Positions 1 to 6,335 of a DNA stretch of 10,597 nucleotides are shown here, one piece after another. The notes below the pieces were generated by a model. The model searched no databases. It saw only the letters and a program-made list of their open reading frames with translations, and was not told the origin of the DNA. The stretch lies in contig DZBC01000054.1 of NCBI GenBank assembly GCA_022729835.1, positions 1-10,597 on the forward strand, given 5' to 3'. Source of the stretch: Sulfuricurvum sp. GTDB lineage: Bacteria; Campylobacterota; Campylobacteria; Campylobacterales; Sulfurimonadaceae. Each line of letters begins with the position of its first letter. Position 1 is the stretch's first letter. The position numbers were made by a program, and so were the translations under genes.

Positions 1-506
1 AGGGGCTCACCCGGACCCAGGAATACGTCGTCACGCGGGAGCTGGTGTCGCGCGGGGTGATCGTCGCCTTTCCCCAGTTCAGCGATCCGATGAATCCTTC
101 ACGCTCACTCTGGATGCGCGAAGCCCGTGAAGCGCTTGAAGCGCTCCGCCCCGATACAGTCGTCTGTCACTCATTGGGTAATGTGCTGTGGTGGCATCTA
201 TGTCATGCCCACTACGCCTTACATGTAGAGCGGTTATTGATGGTGGCGCCGCCGAGAGATTTGGGAGATATAGAAGCGATTGCAGACTTTTTCCCTGTGG
301 AGTTGTCCCAAGAGCTGTATGCGAAGGAGTCCGTGTTGGTTACATCCGATGATGATCCCTATCTGAACAAAGCGGAAGGTCTCCGTTTTGCTCGAGCATT
401 TGGCGTAAAGCATATTTCGTTCCAAAATATGGGCCACATCAACGCCAACAGCGGTTTTGGGCCGTGGCCATGGGTGCTTGAGTGGGTTTTGGGAGCGCAG
501 GTGTGA
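1..506 (+). CDS. RBBP9/YdeN-like serine hydrolase, 5' end missing
   Basis: This is the 3' part of a small alpha/beta-hydrolase. The frame is open from the first bases, and the codons before the GTG at 45 encode a plausible continuation (GLTRTQEYVVTRELVSRG), so the real start is probably upstream and the GTG is internal. The nucleophile elbow CHSLGN has its serine codon at 171-173. A VTSDDDPY segment probably supplies the acid, and GHINANSGFGPWP near the C-terminus supplies the histidine; the latter is typical of the RBBP9/YdeN family (PF06821). Proteins of this family are small soluble serine hydrolases whose bacterial substrates are mostly unknown. Its TGA stop overlaps the GTG start of tsaD by 4 nt, which suggests translational coupling. 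The family call is firm, but the substrate cannot be inferred. Confidence 0.82.
   Translation, partial: GLTRTQEYVVTRELVSRGVIVAFPQFSDPMNPSRSLWMREAREALEALRPDTVVCHSLGNVLWWHLCHAHYALHVERLLMVAPPRDLGDIEAIADFFPVELSQELYAKESVLVTSDDDPYLNKAEGLRFARAFGVKHISFQNMGHINANSGFGPWPWVLEWVLGAQV
219..228. repeat. Iterated palindrome copy 1 (TTACATGTAg)
   Basis: The core TACATGTA lies at 220-227 inside the hydrolase gene and is read there as Leu-His-Val (TTA CAT GTA). It matches 9 of 10 bases of TTACATGTAA. It is one of six copies in the window; see the finding on the palindrome. Confidence 0.75.
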
Positions 507-1480
507 TTCTAAGCATCGAAAGCAGTTGTGATGACAGCTCTATCGCCATCACGCAGATCGCTACTAAAAAGCTCCTTTTCCACCAAAAAATCTCTCAAGA
601 GCTTGAGCATGCACTCTATGGCGGCGTCGTTCCGGAATTGGCTTCGCGCCTCCACGCAGAGGCTTTGCCGCGTATCCTTGAGCAGTGCAGTGCCTATTTT
701 CCTCACCTCAAAGCCATCGCTGTTACCCATGAACCGGGTCTGGCGGTTACCCTGATCGAAGGGGTTATTATGGCCAAAGCACTTGGGCTTGCACTTGGAC
801 TCCCCCTTATCGGCGTTAACCACCTCAAAGGCCATATCTACTCGCTTTTTATCGAGCAGGAGAGCCGCTTTCCACTCACTGTTTTGCTCGTCTCCGGAGG
901 TCACACCCAGCTTATCGAAGTACAAAGCCTTGATCAAATGCTCAGCGTCGCCACAACGATGGATGACAGTTTCGGAGAAAGCTTCGATAAGGTGGCCAAA
1001 ATGATGCAGCTAGGCTACCCCGGTGGGCCGATTATCGAATCACTTGCACGTACAGGTGACCCGCTGCGTTATGGCTTCACCTTGCCACTATTACACAACA
1101 GCACTATCGCTTTTAGCTACTCAGGACTCAAAAATGCGGTGCGTCTGGCCGTCGAATCGTCCACCCCTCAAGACTATCCCGACATAGCCGCCTCTTTTCA
1201 GTACATCGCCACCAAACACCTGATCCACAAGCTAAAACGTTACTTTTCTGCACACCCGCCCAAAACATTTGCCATTGTCGGCGGAGCCAGCGCCAATCTT
1301 TACCTACGCAGCCAGATCGAGCTGCTCCTAAAGCCCTATAGTGCTGATTTGCTGCTTGCGCCATTGCAGTACTGCTCAGATAATGCCGCTATGATCGGGC
1401 GAATGGCGGTAGATATGTTTGAAGAAGGCCGGTTCAGTTGTTTCGATACGTTACATGTAAGCCCACGCTCAAAACTTTAA
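503..1480 (+). CDS. tsaD: tRNA N6-adenosine threonylcarbamoyltransferase TsaD
   Basis: TsaD transfers the threonylcarbamoyl group from TC-AMP to A37 of ANN-decoding tRNAs, working with TsaB and TsaE in the cytoplasm. The product is 325 aa, near the usual 330-340. It begins ILSIESSCDDS, the family's nucleotide-binding start. The metal-binding HxxxH is HLKGH (His107 and His111). VSGGHTQL, DDSFGESFDKVAKM, GGPIIESLA, VGGASANLYLR and CSDNAAM (metal-ligand Asp293) follow in the expected order. I chose GTG 503 over the in-frame GTG 482 because it puts the conserved motif at the N-terminus and has GGGAG (491-495) 7 nt upstream. The start overlaps the hydrolase stop by 4 nt (GTGA). No oddities are visible, and the assignment is essentially certain. 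Confidence 0.97.
   Translation: MILSIESSCDDSSIAITQIATKKLLFHQKISQELEHALYGGVVPELASRLHAEALPRILEQCSAYFPHLKAIAVTHEPGLAVTLIEGVIMAKALGLALGLPLIGVNHLKGHIYSLFIEQESRFPLTVLLVSGGHTQLIEVQSLDQMLSVATTMDDSFGESFDKVAKMMQLGYPGGPIIESLARTGDPLRYGFTLPLLHNSTIAFSYSGLKNAVRLAVESSTPQDYPDIAASFQYIATKHLIHKLKRYFSAHPPKTFAIVGGASANLYLRSQIELLLKPYSADLLLAPLQYCSDNAAMIGRMAVDMFEEGRFSCFDTLHVSPRSKL
1451..1460. repeat. Iterated palindrome copy 2 (TTACATGTAA)
   Basis: This is a perfect 10-bp palindrome near the 3' end of tsaD, read as Thr-Leu-His-Val-Ser with TTA CAT GTA in the middle. Confidence 0.8.
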
Positions 1481-1531
1481 ATAAACTTATGCCTATACTA
1501 CGTCAACCTAACTAAGACAAAAATTATCCGA

Positions 1532-1543
1532 TATAAGTACAAT
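1532..1543 (+). promoter_or_regulatory. Possible tpx promoter, -10 region
   Basis: Two overlapping -10-like hexamers, TATAAG (1532-1537) and TACAAT (1538-1543), lie 28-40 nt ahead of the tpx ATG. A poor -35 match (AAGACA, 1514-1519) lies 18 nt before the second. The 91-nt gap after tsaD contains no visible terminator. A promoter is expected here because the gap is AT-rich and tpx is followed by its own hairpin, but the exact hexamer is a guess. Confidence 0.35.
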
Positions 1544-1571
1544 GGCGCCATACCAATTCAGGAGTACAAAC

Positions 1572-2078
1572 ATGGCAACAACAATGCTTAAAGGCAACAC
1601 GGTCAATCTGGCAGGAAAATCAGTCAACATAGGCGATAAAGCCCCAGAAGTCACAGTGGTCAATTCTGCAGGCCTTGCCGATGTCGTCGTAGGCGGCGCA
1701 CAGGGCGTCAAACAACTGATCATTGTCGTACCTTCACTCGATACGGCAGTATGCGCGACAGAAACACGCAACTTCAACCAAAAAGCTTCTGAAATTGAAG
1801 GCGTCAAAACAACTGTCGTTTCTATGGACCTTCCATTCGCTTCAGGCCGTTTTTGCTCTGCTGAGGGCATCGACAAACTGACTGTTGCTTCAGACTTCCG
1901 CAATAAAGATTTCGCCAACAACTATGGTGTGTTGATTGCTGACGGTGCACTTCGCGGTGTAACTTGTCGTGCTATTTTTGTTGTTGATGCAGACGGTGTC
2001 GTCACGTACAAAGAAATTGTCCCAGAAATCACGGCAGAGCCAGATTATGACTCTGCACTAAACGCAGCAAAAGCATAA
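1572..2078 (+). CDS. tpx: Thiol peroxidase Tpx (atypical 2-Cys peroxiredoxin)
   Basis: Tpx reduces hydrogen peroxide and alkyl hydroperoxides using thioredoxin as electron donor. From ATG 1572 the protein has 168 aa, the normal length. The peroxidatic cysteine is Cys61 in PSLDTAVC, and the resolving cysteine is Cys95 in DLPFASGRFC, at the same positions as in E. coli Tpx. The C-terminal EITAEPDYDSAL is also typical. An in-frame ATG at 1542 would add 10 residues. I reject it because AGGAG (1560-1564) lies 7 nt before 1572 and the family starts there. A third cysteine (in RGVTCRAIF, about residue 137) is extra. The gene appears monocistronic, with promoter-like sequence before it and a hairpin after it. 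In Campylobacterota Tpx acts alongside AhpC and Bcp; which of these matters most here cannot be read from the sequence. Confidence 0.97.
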   Translation: MATTMLKGNTVNLAGKSVNIGDKAPEVTVVNSAGLADVVVGGAQGVKQLIIVVPSLDTAVCATETRNFNQKASEIEGVKTTVVSMDLPFASGRFCSAEGIDKLTVASDFRNKDFANNYGVLIADGALRGVTCRAIFVVDADGVVTYKEIVPEITAEPDYDSALNAAKA

Positions 2079-2088
2079 TTCCCACTCC

Positions 2089-2109
2089 GACGAAAGCTTT
2101 GCTTTCGTC
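2089..2109 (+). terminator. Hairpin after tpx, probable terminator
   Basis: A perfect 9-bp inverted repeat, GACGAAAGC / GCTTTCGTC, with a 3-nt TTT loop begins 10 nt after the tpx stop. The following tract is only moderately pyrimidine-rich (CCCTCTGTT), so it is a weak intrinsic terminator or an mRNA 3'-end stabiliser. The symmetry is certain; the function is inferred. Confidence 0.6.
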
Positions 2110-2137
2110 CCCTCTGTTAAATTAATCTTACCTTCGC

Positions 2138-2143
2138 TATAGT
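2138..2143 (+). promoter_or_regulatory. Possible -10 element for the outer-membrane gene
   Basis: TATAGT (5 of 6 to TATAAT) is followed by an 18-nt leader-like stretch and then AAGGAGGG and the ATG at 2167. No convincing -35 lies 17 nt upstream. The element follows the tpx hairpin, so independent transcription is likely. Confidence 0.4.
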
Positions 2144-2166
2144 CCCTCTTATCAAAAGGAGGGCTA

Positions 2167-2889
2167 ATGAAATCAATTTTACTTGCGCTAATCGCCTCAA
2201 CATCACTGGTTCATGCCGATTTTGCACGTGCAGAATTAGGTGGAGGCATCTGGTCTCACTCGGTTAGTGGAGAACTGACCTATCCCAAAGAGAGTGCCGC
2301 GATTGATCTCGACGCAACACTTGGCTTTGATGCGGCTCGGCCACTCTATCTCTGGGCCTACCTTAAACATCCGATTCCATTAATCCCCAATGTGCGCCTT
2401 GAATATCTAAACTTAGCCGAAGAGGAGCATACCAATACGCCGCTGCCAAGTGGCTATAAAAGTACCTTAAAATCTGAGCAGATCGATCTTCTGCTGTACT
2501 ACAACTTGCTGGACAACCTGCTTTGGCTTACATGGGATCTTGGCGGTGGTCTTGTGCAAGTCCGCAATGAATATGGCAATGGCGTATCAAGTAAGCGAGA
2601 GGAAGCCCTGCTACCCGTGCTCTACACCCGCATACGTGCTGAGCTCCCTACAACGGCGCTTGGCATTGAAGGAGAGCTTCAATATGGTGAGTATGATCAG
2701 TGCAAAATCAGCGACCTGCGTGTCAAAATTGACTACACCTTTGATCTTATCCCAATGGTACGTCCTGCGTTGGAGATCGGTTACCGCGTTCAGAATATGA
2801 TTCTTCAAGACGGTGTTCTAAACGAAATAGATATCGAAAATGACTGGACATTTTCGGGACCTTACTTTGGGGCGGCACTTCGTTTTTAA
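2167..2889 (+). CDS. Predicted outer-membrane beta-barrel protein (TIGR04219-like)
   Basis: The product is 240 aa with a signal peptide: Lys2, a hydrophobic core, and a likely cleavage after SLVHA (about residue 17). The mature part alternates short amphipathic strands and turns and ends in Phe after FGAALRF, as beta-barrel proteins recognised by BamA do. Aromatic belt residues and glycines (ELGGGIWSHSVSGEL near the N-terminus, GPYFGAALRF at the end) resemble the TIGR04219 family of small proteobacterial outer-membrane proteins of unknown function; that match is from memory. A strong AAGGAGGG (2156-2163) sits 3 nt before the ATG. The TAA stop overlaps the stop of the convergent AMIN-domain gene. 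Ligand and role are unknown. A narrow porin-like or structural role is possible but unproven. Confidence 0.75.
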   Translation: MKSILLALIASTSLVHADFARAELGGGIWSHSVSGELTYPKESAAIDLDATLGFDAARPLYLWAYLKHPIPLIPNVRLEYLNLAEEEHTNTPLPSGYKSTLKSEQIDLLLYYNLLDNLLWLTWDLGGGLVQVRNEYGNGVSSKREEALLPVLYTRIRAELPTTALGIEGELQYGEYDQCKISDLRVKIDYTFDLIPMVRPALEIGYRVQNMILQDGVLNEIDIENDWTFSGPYFGAALRF

Positions 2890-3506
2890 CGAATGCTGAT
2901 GCGCAATCCCTCTTGCGTCGGCTCTATCGCATACCGATAGCGCCCATCTAGTGTGAGCACTGCCCTGTAATACCCCTCATGATTTCCCAGGCGCACCTGA
3001 GTAAAGGGAAGTGTGGAAAGTCTCTTTTCGTAACTCAAAAAGCTTGCTTCTCGCTCAAAATCGAGTACAACACGATGGGGAGAGACCATGAGAAAATGAC
3101 GGATAAGACGATCTTTTGTGCGAATTTCTACAACTTTTTCACGTACATGTAAGAAAATAAATTTGAAATCTACCATCTCTGCCTTTGAGTTGCCAGCGTT
3201 TTGAGCCTCATTGGTTCGTATCGGTGCACCCGATTGGGAGATAAAAAGCGGTAGATGCCAATCAACACTCTGGTTTACATGAATCATCTGGGTTTCAATC
3301 GTTCCGTCAAGGTTTTTGTATTTGATGGTCACTTCTTCAAGGACTCTGGCTTGATCAGGCAGGGACATAGCCACGCCTCTAAGCGGGGGATAGGTTTCAA
3401 TCACATTCGCAGTTGTGTGGGGAGCTGTTACTGATTCAGAAGGGACAAAAGGGTTTTCTCTGGCTTCTAGCCAGAAGAGGGTGAAAAGAAGTAGCAAGTA
3501 TTTCAA
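2886..3506 (-). CDS. Exported AMIN-domain protein (CgpA/Cj1670c-like position)
   Basis: The product is 206 aa with a short leucine-rich signal peptide (residues 1 to about 15, likely cut after WLEA). A low-complexity proline/threonine segment follows, and then an AMIN-type beta domain in roughly the last 100 residues (from VDFKFIFL through HRVVLDFE to LRISIR). AMIN domains localise periplasmic proteins, such as AmiC amidase and PilQ, to the envelope or peptidoglycan. No catalytic domain is attached. The start is TTG at 3506, preceded by an unusual all-G ribosome-binding stretch (GGGGG, 3511-3516); no ATG or GTG exists in frame upstream. C. jejuni has a similar gene (Cj1670c, cgpA) at the end of the same recA-eno cluster. 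An extended -10 promoter lies just upstream, so the gene may be transcribed separately. A cell-envelope role is likely; the exact role is unknown. Confidence 0.78.
   Translation of the reverse strand: MKYLLLLFTLFWLEARENPFVPSESVTAPHTTANVIETYPPLRGVAMSLPDQARVLEEVTIKYKNLDGTIETQMIHVNQSVDWHLPLFISQSGAPIRTNEAQNAGNSKAEMVDFKFIFLHVREKVVEIRTKDRLIRHFLMVSPHRVVLDFEREASFLSYEKRLSTLPFTQVRLGNHEGYYRAVLTLDGRYRYAIEPTQEGLRISIR
3143..3152. repeat. Iterated palindrome copy 3 (gTACATGTAA)
   Basis: The core TACATGTA is at 3144-3151. On the coding (minus) strand of the AMIN-domain gene it reads as Leu-His-Val in FLHVRE. Nine of ten bases match. Confidence 0.75.
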
Positions 3507-3532
3507 ATGCGCCCCCGACTGGTATCGTTTGG

Positions 3533-3559
3533 CACGATTATAGCAAAGTTCTAATCGTG
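3533..3559 (-). promoter_or_regulatory. Extended -10 promoter with overlapping inverted repeat, AMIN gene
   Basis: On the minus strand, TGCTATAAT (positions 3545 down to 3537) is a perfect -10 hexamer with the TGn extension; no good -35 is seen. Transcription would start near 3530, about 24 nt before the TTG start. An inverted repeat, CACGATTA (3533-3540) and TAATCGTG (3552-3559) with an 11-nt spacer, covers the -10 and the stop codon of the upstream gene. It could be an operator, or a weak hairpin at the gene boundary. Confidence 0.55.
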
Positions 3560-3841
3560 TCTTGTGTCGCGCTCAAGCTCTTTGAGCTCAAAATACTCTT
3601 TTTGTAATCCAGCATTTTCCCTTTTGAGGCGCTCTACCTCCTCATGCAGATGGATCTCATACTCTTGCAAACCCAAGAGCACTTCAAGAGAGTTCTCTCC
3701 AAAGAGCAAAATGCCGATAAAAACACCCAAGCCTGTGACGCCTGCGAGGGAGAGTGCAAACTTCCCCCATGACAAACCAAGGTAGCGCTGTGGCAGACTT
3801 TCACGCCGCTCTATCCCTGCATAAAAGTCATCCTCTTGCAT
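3551..3841 (-). CDS. FtsB/DivIC-like septum formation initiator protein
   Basis: This is a 96-aa bitopic membrane protein. It has a short charged cytoplasmic N-terminus (residues 1-25), one membrane helix (about 26-47, rich in Gly, Leu, Ile and Val), then a heptad-like coiled coil (about 52-92, with HEEVERLKRENAGLQKEYFELKELE) on the outer side. This is the layout of FtsB/DivIC, the small partners of FtsL and FtsQ that activate septal peptidoglycan synthesis. The ATG start is forced, since a stop codon (TAA) lies four codons upstream in frame. An AGGAG at the end of eno lies 14 nt before it, rather far. The gene follows eno by 17 nt, in the same place as Cj1671c in C. jejuni. Because coiled-coil proteins converge, the family call rests on architecture and gene position. 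Confidence 0.75.
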   Translation of the reverse strand: MQEDDFYAGIERRESLPQRYLGLSWGKFALSLAGVTGLGVFIGILLFGENSLEVLLGLQEYEIHLHEEVERLKRENAGLQKEYFELKELERDTRHD

Positions 3842-3858
3842 ACGTGTGCTTTAGACTC

Positions 3859-5127
3859 CTAGCGGAAAAGCGCTTCACCCAGATACTCTCCATATGCGAC
3901 TTCATTTTCGATTTCAAGCAAACGGTTGTATTTGGCGGTACGCTCTCCGCGCGCAGACGATCCGGTTTTGATTTCGCCGGTATTGAGTGCCACGGCAAAA
4001 TCGGCGATAAATGCATCTTCACTTTCGCCAGAACGGTGACTCATAATACAACGGTAGCCGTTGCGCTGTGCCAAACGTACGGTTTGCATGGTTTCAGAGA
4101 CTGAGCCGATCTGATTGGGTTTGATCAAAATGGCGTTGGCAATTCCTTTTTCTATTCCCTCTGCCAAAATGGCGACATTGGTGACAAAAAGATCATCACC
4201 GACGAGTTGAACTTTGTTGCCCAGACGTTCTGTAAGAATTTTCCAGCCGTCCCAGTCGTCTTCGCTCAGTCCGTCTTCGATCGATACGATAGGATATTTG
4301 GCGCAAAGTGCCTCATAGTAGGCGATCAGCTCTTCTGAAGTGACAGTGCGGTTTTCAGAATCCAGTCGATAGCCACCATCACATACAAACTCTGACGCAG
4401 CAACGTCTAGTGCTATGGCGATCTGCTCGCCTGGTTTATATCCTGCTTTTTCGATTGCTTCCATAATCACCTGAATCGGCTCTTCGTTTGAGCTCAAATC
4501 GGGAGCAAAACCGCCTTCGTCTCCAAGTGCCGTGTTGGCCCCTCTGGTATGTAGAATTTTCTTGAGATTGTGATAGACCTCGGCCGAAGCACGAAGGCTC
4601 TCTGCAAAGTCTTCAAAACCGATTGGCATAATCATGTACTCTTGAAAATCGACAGAGTTATCAGCGTGGGAACCGCCGTTGATGATGTTGAGCATCGGCG
4701 TGGGAATCACCATTGCATTGGCACCGCCAAGATAACGATACAGCGGCATCTCCAAACTTTTCGCAGAGGCGCGGGCTACGGCCATAGAAACACCTAGTAC
4801 TGCATTGGCGCCAAGATTGGAGTAATTTTCGGTTCCGTCAAGCTCTTTTAGGCGTGCATCGATAATAGCTTGATTGAAGGGGCTTAAGCCAATCAATTCG
4901 TCTGCAATTTGTGTATTCACATGCTCGACAGCCTTGCGCACACCTTTGCCCATATAGCGACTATCACCATCACGTAACTCTAGCGCTTCACGCTTGCCAG
5001 TGCTCGCACCACTAGGAACAATTGCACTTTCACTTGTACCGTCACTGAGCGTTACGGTTGCCTTTACTGTAGGGTTACCGCGAGAATCCATCACTTCGAT
5101 GGCACTAATATTGTCAATATAAATCAT
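3859..5127 (-). CDS. eno: Enolase (2-phosphoglycerate dehydratase)
   Basis: Enolase interconverts 2-phosphoglycerate and phosphoenolpyruvate, using two Mg2+ ions. The product is 422 aa, the usual size. The N-terminal domain begins IYIDNISAIEVMDSRGNPTV, with the mobile loop SGASTGKREALELRD. The barrel carries GGSHADNSVDFQEYMIMP, ALGDEGGFAPD (catalytic Glu), SIEDGLSEDDWDGW and VGDDLFVTN (metal acids), ILIKPNQIGSVSE (the enolase signature with the catalytic Lys) and MSHRSGESED...IKTGSSARGER at the end. The ATG overlaps the recA TGA by 4 nt (ATGA), with GAGG 7 nt upstream inside recA, so translation is probably coupled. In Campylobacterota, which often lack a complete glycolysis, enolase mainly serves gluconeogenesis and PEP supply. 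All key residues appear to be present. Confidence 0.98.
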   Translation of the reverse strand: MIYIDNISAIEVMDSRGNPTVKATVTLSDGTSESAIVPSGASTGKREALELRDGDSRYMGKGVRKAVEHVNTQIADELIGLSPFNQAIIDARLKELDGTENYSNLGANAVLGVSMAVARASAKSLEMPLYRYLGGANAMVIPTPMLNIINGGSHADNSVDFQEYMIMPIGFEDFAESLRASAEVYHNLKKILHTRGANTALGDEGGFAPDLSSNEEPIQVIMEAIEKAGYKPGEQIAIALDVAASEFVCDGGYRLDSENRTVTSEELIAYYEALCAKYPIVSIEDGLSEDDWDGWKILTERLGNKVQLVGDDLFVTNVAILAEGIEKGIANAILIKPNQIGSVSETMQTVRLAQRNGYRCIMSHRSGESEDAFIADFAVALNTGEIKTGSSARGERTAKYNRLLEIENEVAYGEYLGEALFR

Positions 5128-6164
5128 TCATCTACCTCATTCATTTCTGTTTCGTCCATAGCGATAATACTAGCGTTCATCCCCATGGCCTCTTTGATTT
5201 TTGACTCGATCCTAGCAGCAAGCTCCGGTTCTTCCTTAAACTTTTGCTTGACGTTTTCACGCCCCTGCCCAAGTTTTATGTCTTCAAAGCTGAACCAAGC
5301 CCCACTTTTATCGATAATCTCTAGTTTGACGCCGTAATCGACAAGTTCACCCTCTTTGGAGATCCCTTCTCCAAACATAATATCGAATTCCGCCTGACGA
5401 AAGGGGGGCGCCACTTTATTTTTCACCACTTTCGCTTTAACCCTGTTGCCAATCTGGCTCTCACCTTGTTTGAGCGTTGCTACCTTACGGACATCGATAC
5501 GGACTGAAGCGTAAAATTTTAGTGCATTCCCGCCCGTTGTGGTTTCGGGAGAGCCATAGCCCATGGTGCCGATCTTCATGCGAATCTGGTTGATGAAGAT
5601 AATCGTACAGTTCATTTTGTGTAACACGCCCGTAAGTTTACGCAGCGCTTTGGACATTAGTCTCGCTTGCACGCCCACTTGCTGATCATTCATTTCCCCT
5701 TCAAGCTCGACCTTTGGTGTCAGGGCGGCCACTGAGTCTACGACGATCAAATCGATCGCGCCGCTACGCGCAAGGGTTTCGACGATATCGAGCGCCTGCT
5801 CGCCGTAGTCGGGCTGAGAAACCAGAAGATTTTCAATATCTACACCCAGATTTCTGGCATACAAAACGTCAAGAGCATGTTCCGCATCTATAAAGGCGCA
5901 CACTCCGCCCCTTTTTTGGCACTCCGCTGTTGCTTGCAACGCAAGGGTTGTCTTACCCGAGCTCTCCGGCCCGTAGATTTCAACCACGCGCCCTTCGGGA
6001 ACTCCGCCAATTCCCAGCGCCAGATCTAGGCCAATGGAGCCGGTACTGATTGCATTAATCGGCTCGATCTCTTTATCTCCAAGACGCATAAGCGCCCCCT
6101 TGCCAAAAGCTTTGTCAATCTGCTTTAGTGCCAATTCGAGTGATTTTTGTTTGTTCGCGTCCAT
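5124..6164 (-). CDS. recA: Recombinase RecA
   Basis: RecA forms ATP-dependent filaments on single-stranded DNA and catalyses strand exchange in recombinational repair. From ATG 6164 the protein is 346 aa. Walker A is GPESSGKTT (residues 65-73), the catalytic Glu is Glu95 in FIDAEHALD, Walker B is DLIVVDSVAAL (about 138-148), and the DNA-binding loop L2 follows FINQIRMKIG with GSPETTTGGNALKFYAS. The acidic C-terminus (MDETEMNEVDE) is normal. The frame stays open for 33 more codons upstream (to 6263), but I reject that longer start. It would cover the repeat-rich promoter region, and AAGGA lies 6-7 nt before ATG 6164. No LexA-type box is seen; Campylobacterota generally lack a LexA SOS system. 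It is the first gene of the recA-eno-ftsB-like run. Confidence 0.98.
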   Translation of the reverse strand: MDANKQKSLELALKQIDKAFGKGALMRLGDKEIEPINAISTGSIGLDLALGIGGVPEGRVVEIYGPESSGKTTLALQATAECQKRGGVCAFIDAEHALDVLYARNLGVDIENLLVSQPDYGEQALDIVETLARSGAIDLIVVDSVAALTPKVELEGEMNDQQVGVQARLMSKALRKLTGVLHKMNCTIIFINQIRMKIGTMGYGSPETTTGGNALKFYASVRIDVRKVATLKQGESQIGNRVKAKVVKNKVAPPFRQAEFDIMFGEGISKEGELVDYGVKLEIIDKSGAWFSFEDIKLGQGRENVKQKFKEEPELAARIESKIKEAMGMNASIIAMDETEMNEVDE

Positions 6165-6187
6165 GGTAATCCTTGTAGGTGGGGAAA

Positions 6188-6249
6188 TATTGCATTGATT
6201 GTATTGCATTTTGAAATGACGTATTAAAAATATTTCAAAATGACATATT
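6188..6249. repeat. Inverted and direct repeats upstream of recA
   Basis: Three symmetries are packed into about 60 bp. The first is a perfect 11-bp inverted repeat, CATTTTGAAAT (6207-6217) and ATTTCAAAATG (6232-6242), with a 14-nt spacer. The second is a direct repeat, AAATGACGTATT (6214-6225) and AAATGACATATT (6238-6249), 11 of 12 identical and 24 bp apart. The third is the 9-mer TATTGCATT, occurring at 6188 and again at 6202. The region lies between recA and mqnD and is AT-rich. The repeats are read directly; a regulatory role is inferred. Confidence 0.7.
6198..6203 (-). promoter_or_regulatory. Possible recA -10 element
   Basis: Read on the minus strand this is TACAAT, which would start transcription about 27 nt before the recA ATG. 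No good -35 is found. The large inverted repeat at 6207-6242 lies directly upstream of it. Tentative. Confidence 0.3.
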
Positions 6250-6281
6250 TCACAGCGATTCAATGCCTTGGGCCGGGTGTA

Positions 6282-6305
6282 ATTTTAGCCGTTCTTGGCT
6301 AAAAT
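6282..6305 (+). promoter_or_regulatory. Inverted repeat overlapping a possible mqnD -10
   Basis: ATTTTAGCC (6282-6290) and GGCTAAAAT (6297-6305) form a perfect 9-bp inverted repeat with a 6-nt spacer. Its right arm contains TAAAAT (6300-6305), a 5-of-6 match to a -10 hexamer that would start transcription about 24 nt before the TTG at 6336. A run of six T follows at 6313-6318, so a terminator-like reading is also possible, although no plus-strand gene lies upstream to terminate. Confidence 0.45.
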
Positions 6306-6335
6306 GAATTGATTTTTTCAAAAGAAGCAGCACAC

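Noticed and set aside
509..937. A 142-codon minus-strand open frame inside tsaD, and a 137-codon one at 1508-1921 inside tpx
   Set aside because: Each is antisense to a certain gene, with no recognisable domain and no start signals.
6188..6249. LexA/SOS box upstream of recA
   Set aside because: Neither CTG-N10-CAG nor GAAC-N4-GTTC is present, and the lineage is not expected to have LexA. The repeats are therefore reported without that label.
6165..6263. Longer recA with 33 extra N-terminal residues
   Set aside because: The extension (Cys- and Phe-rich, unlike RecA) is only the promoter region read in frame. The ATG at 6164 has the ribosome-binding site and the conserved N-terminus.
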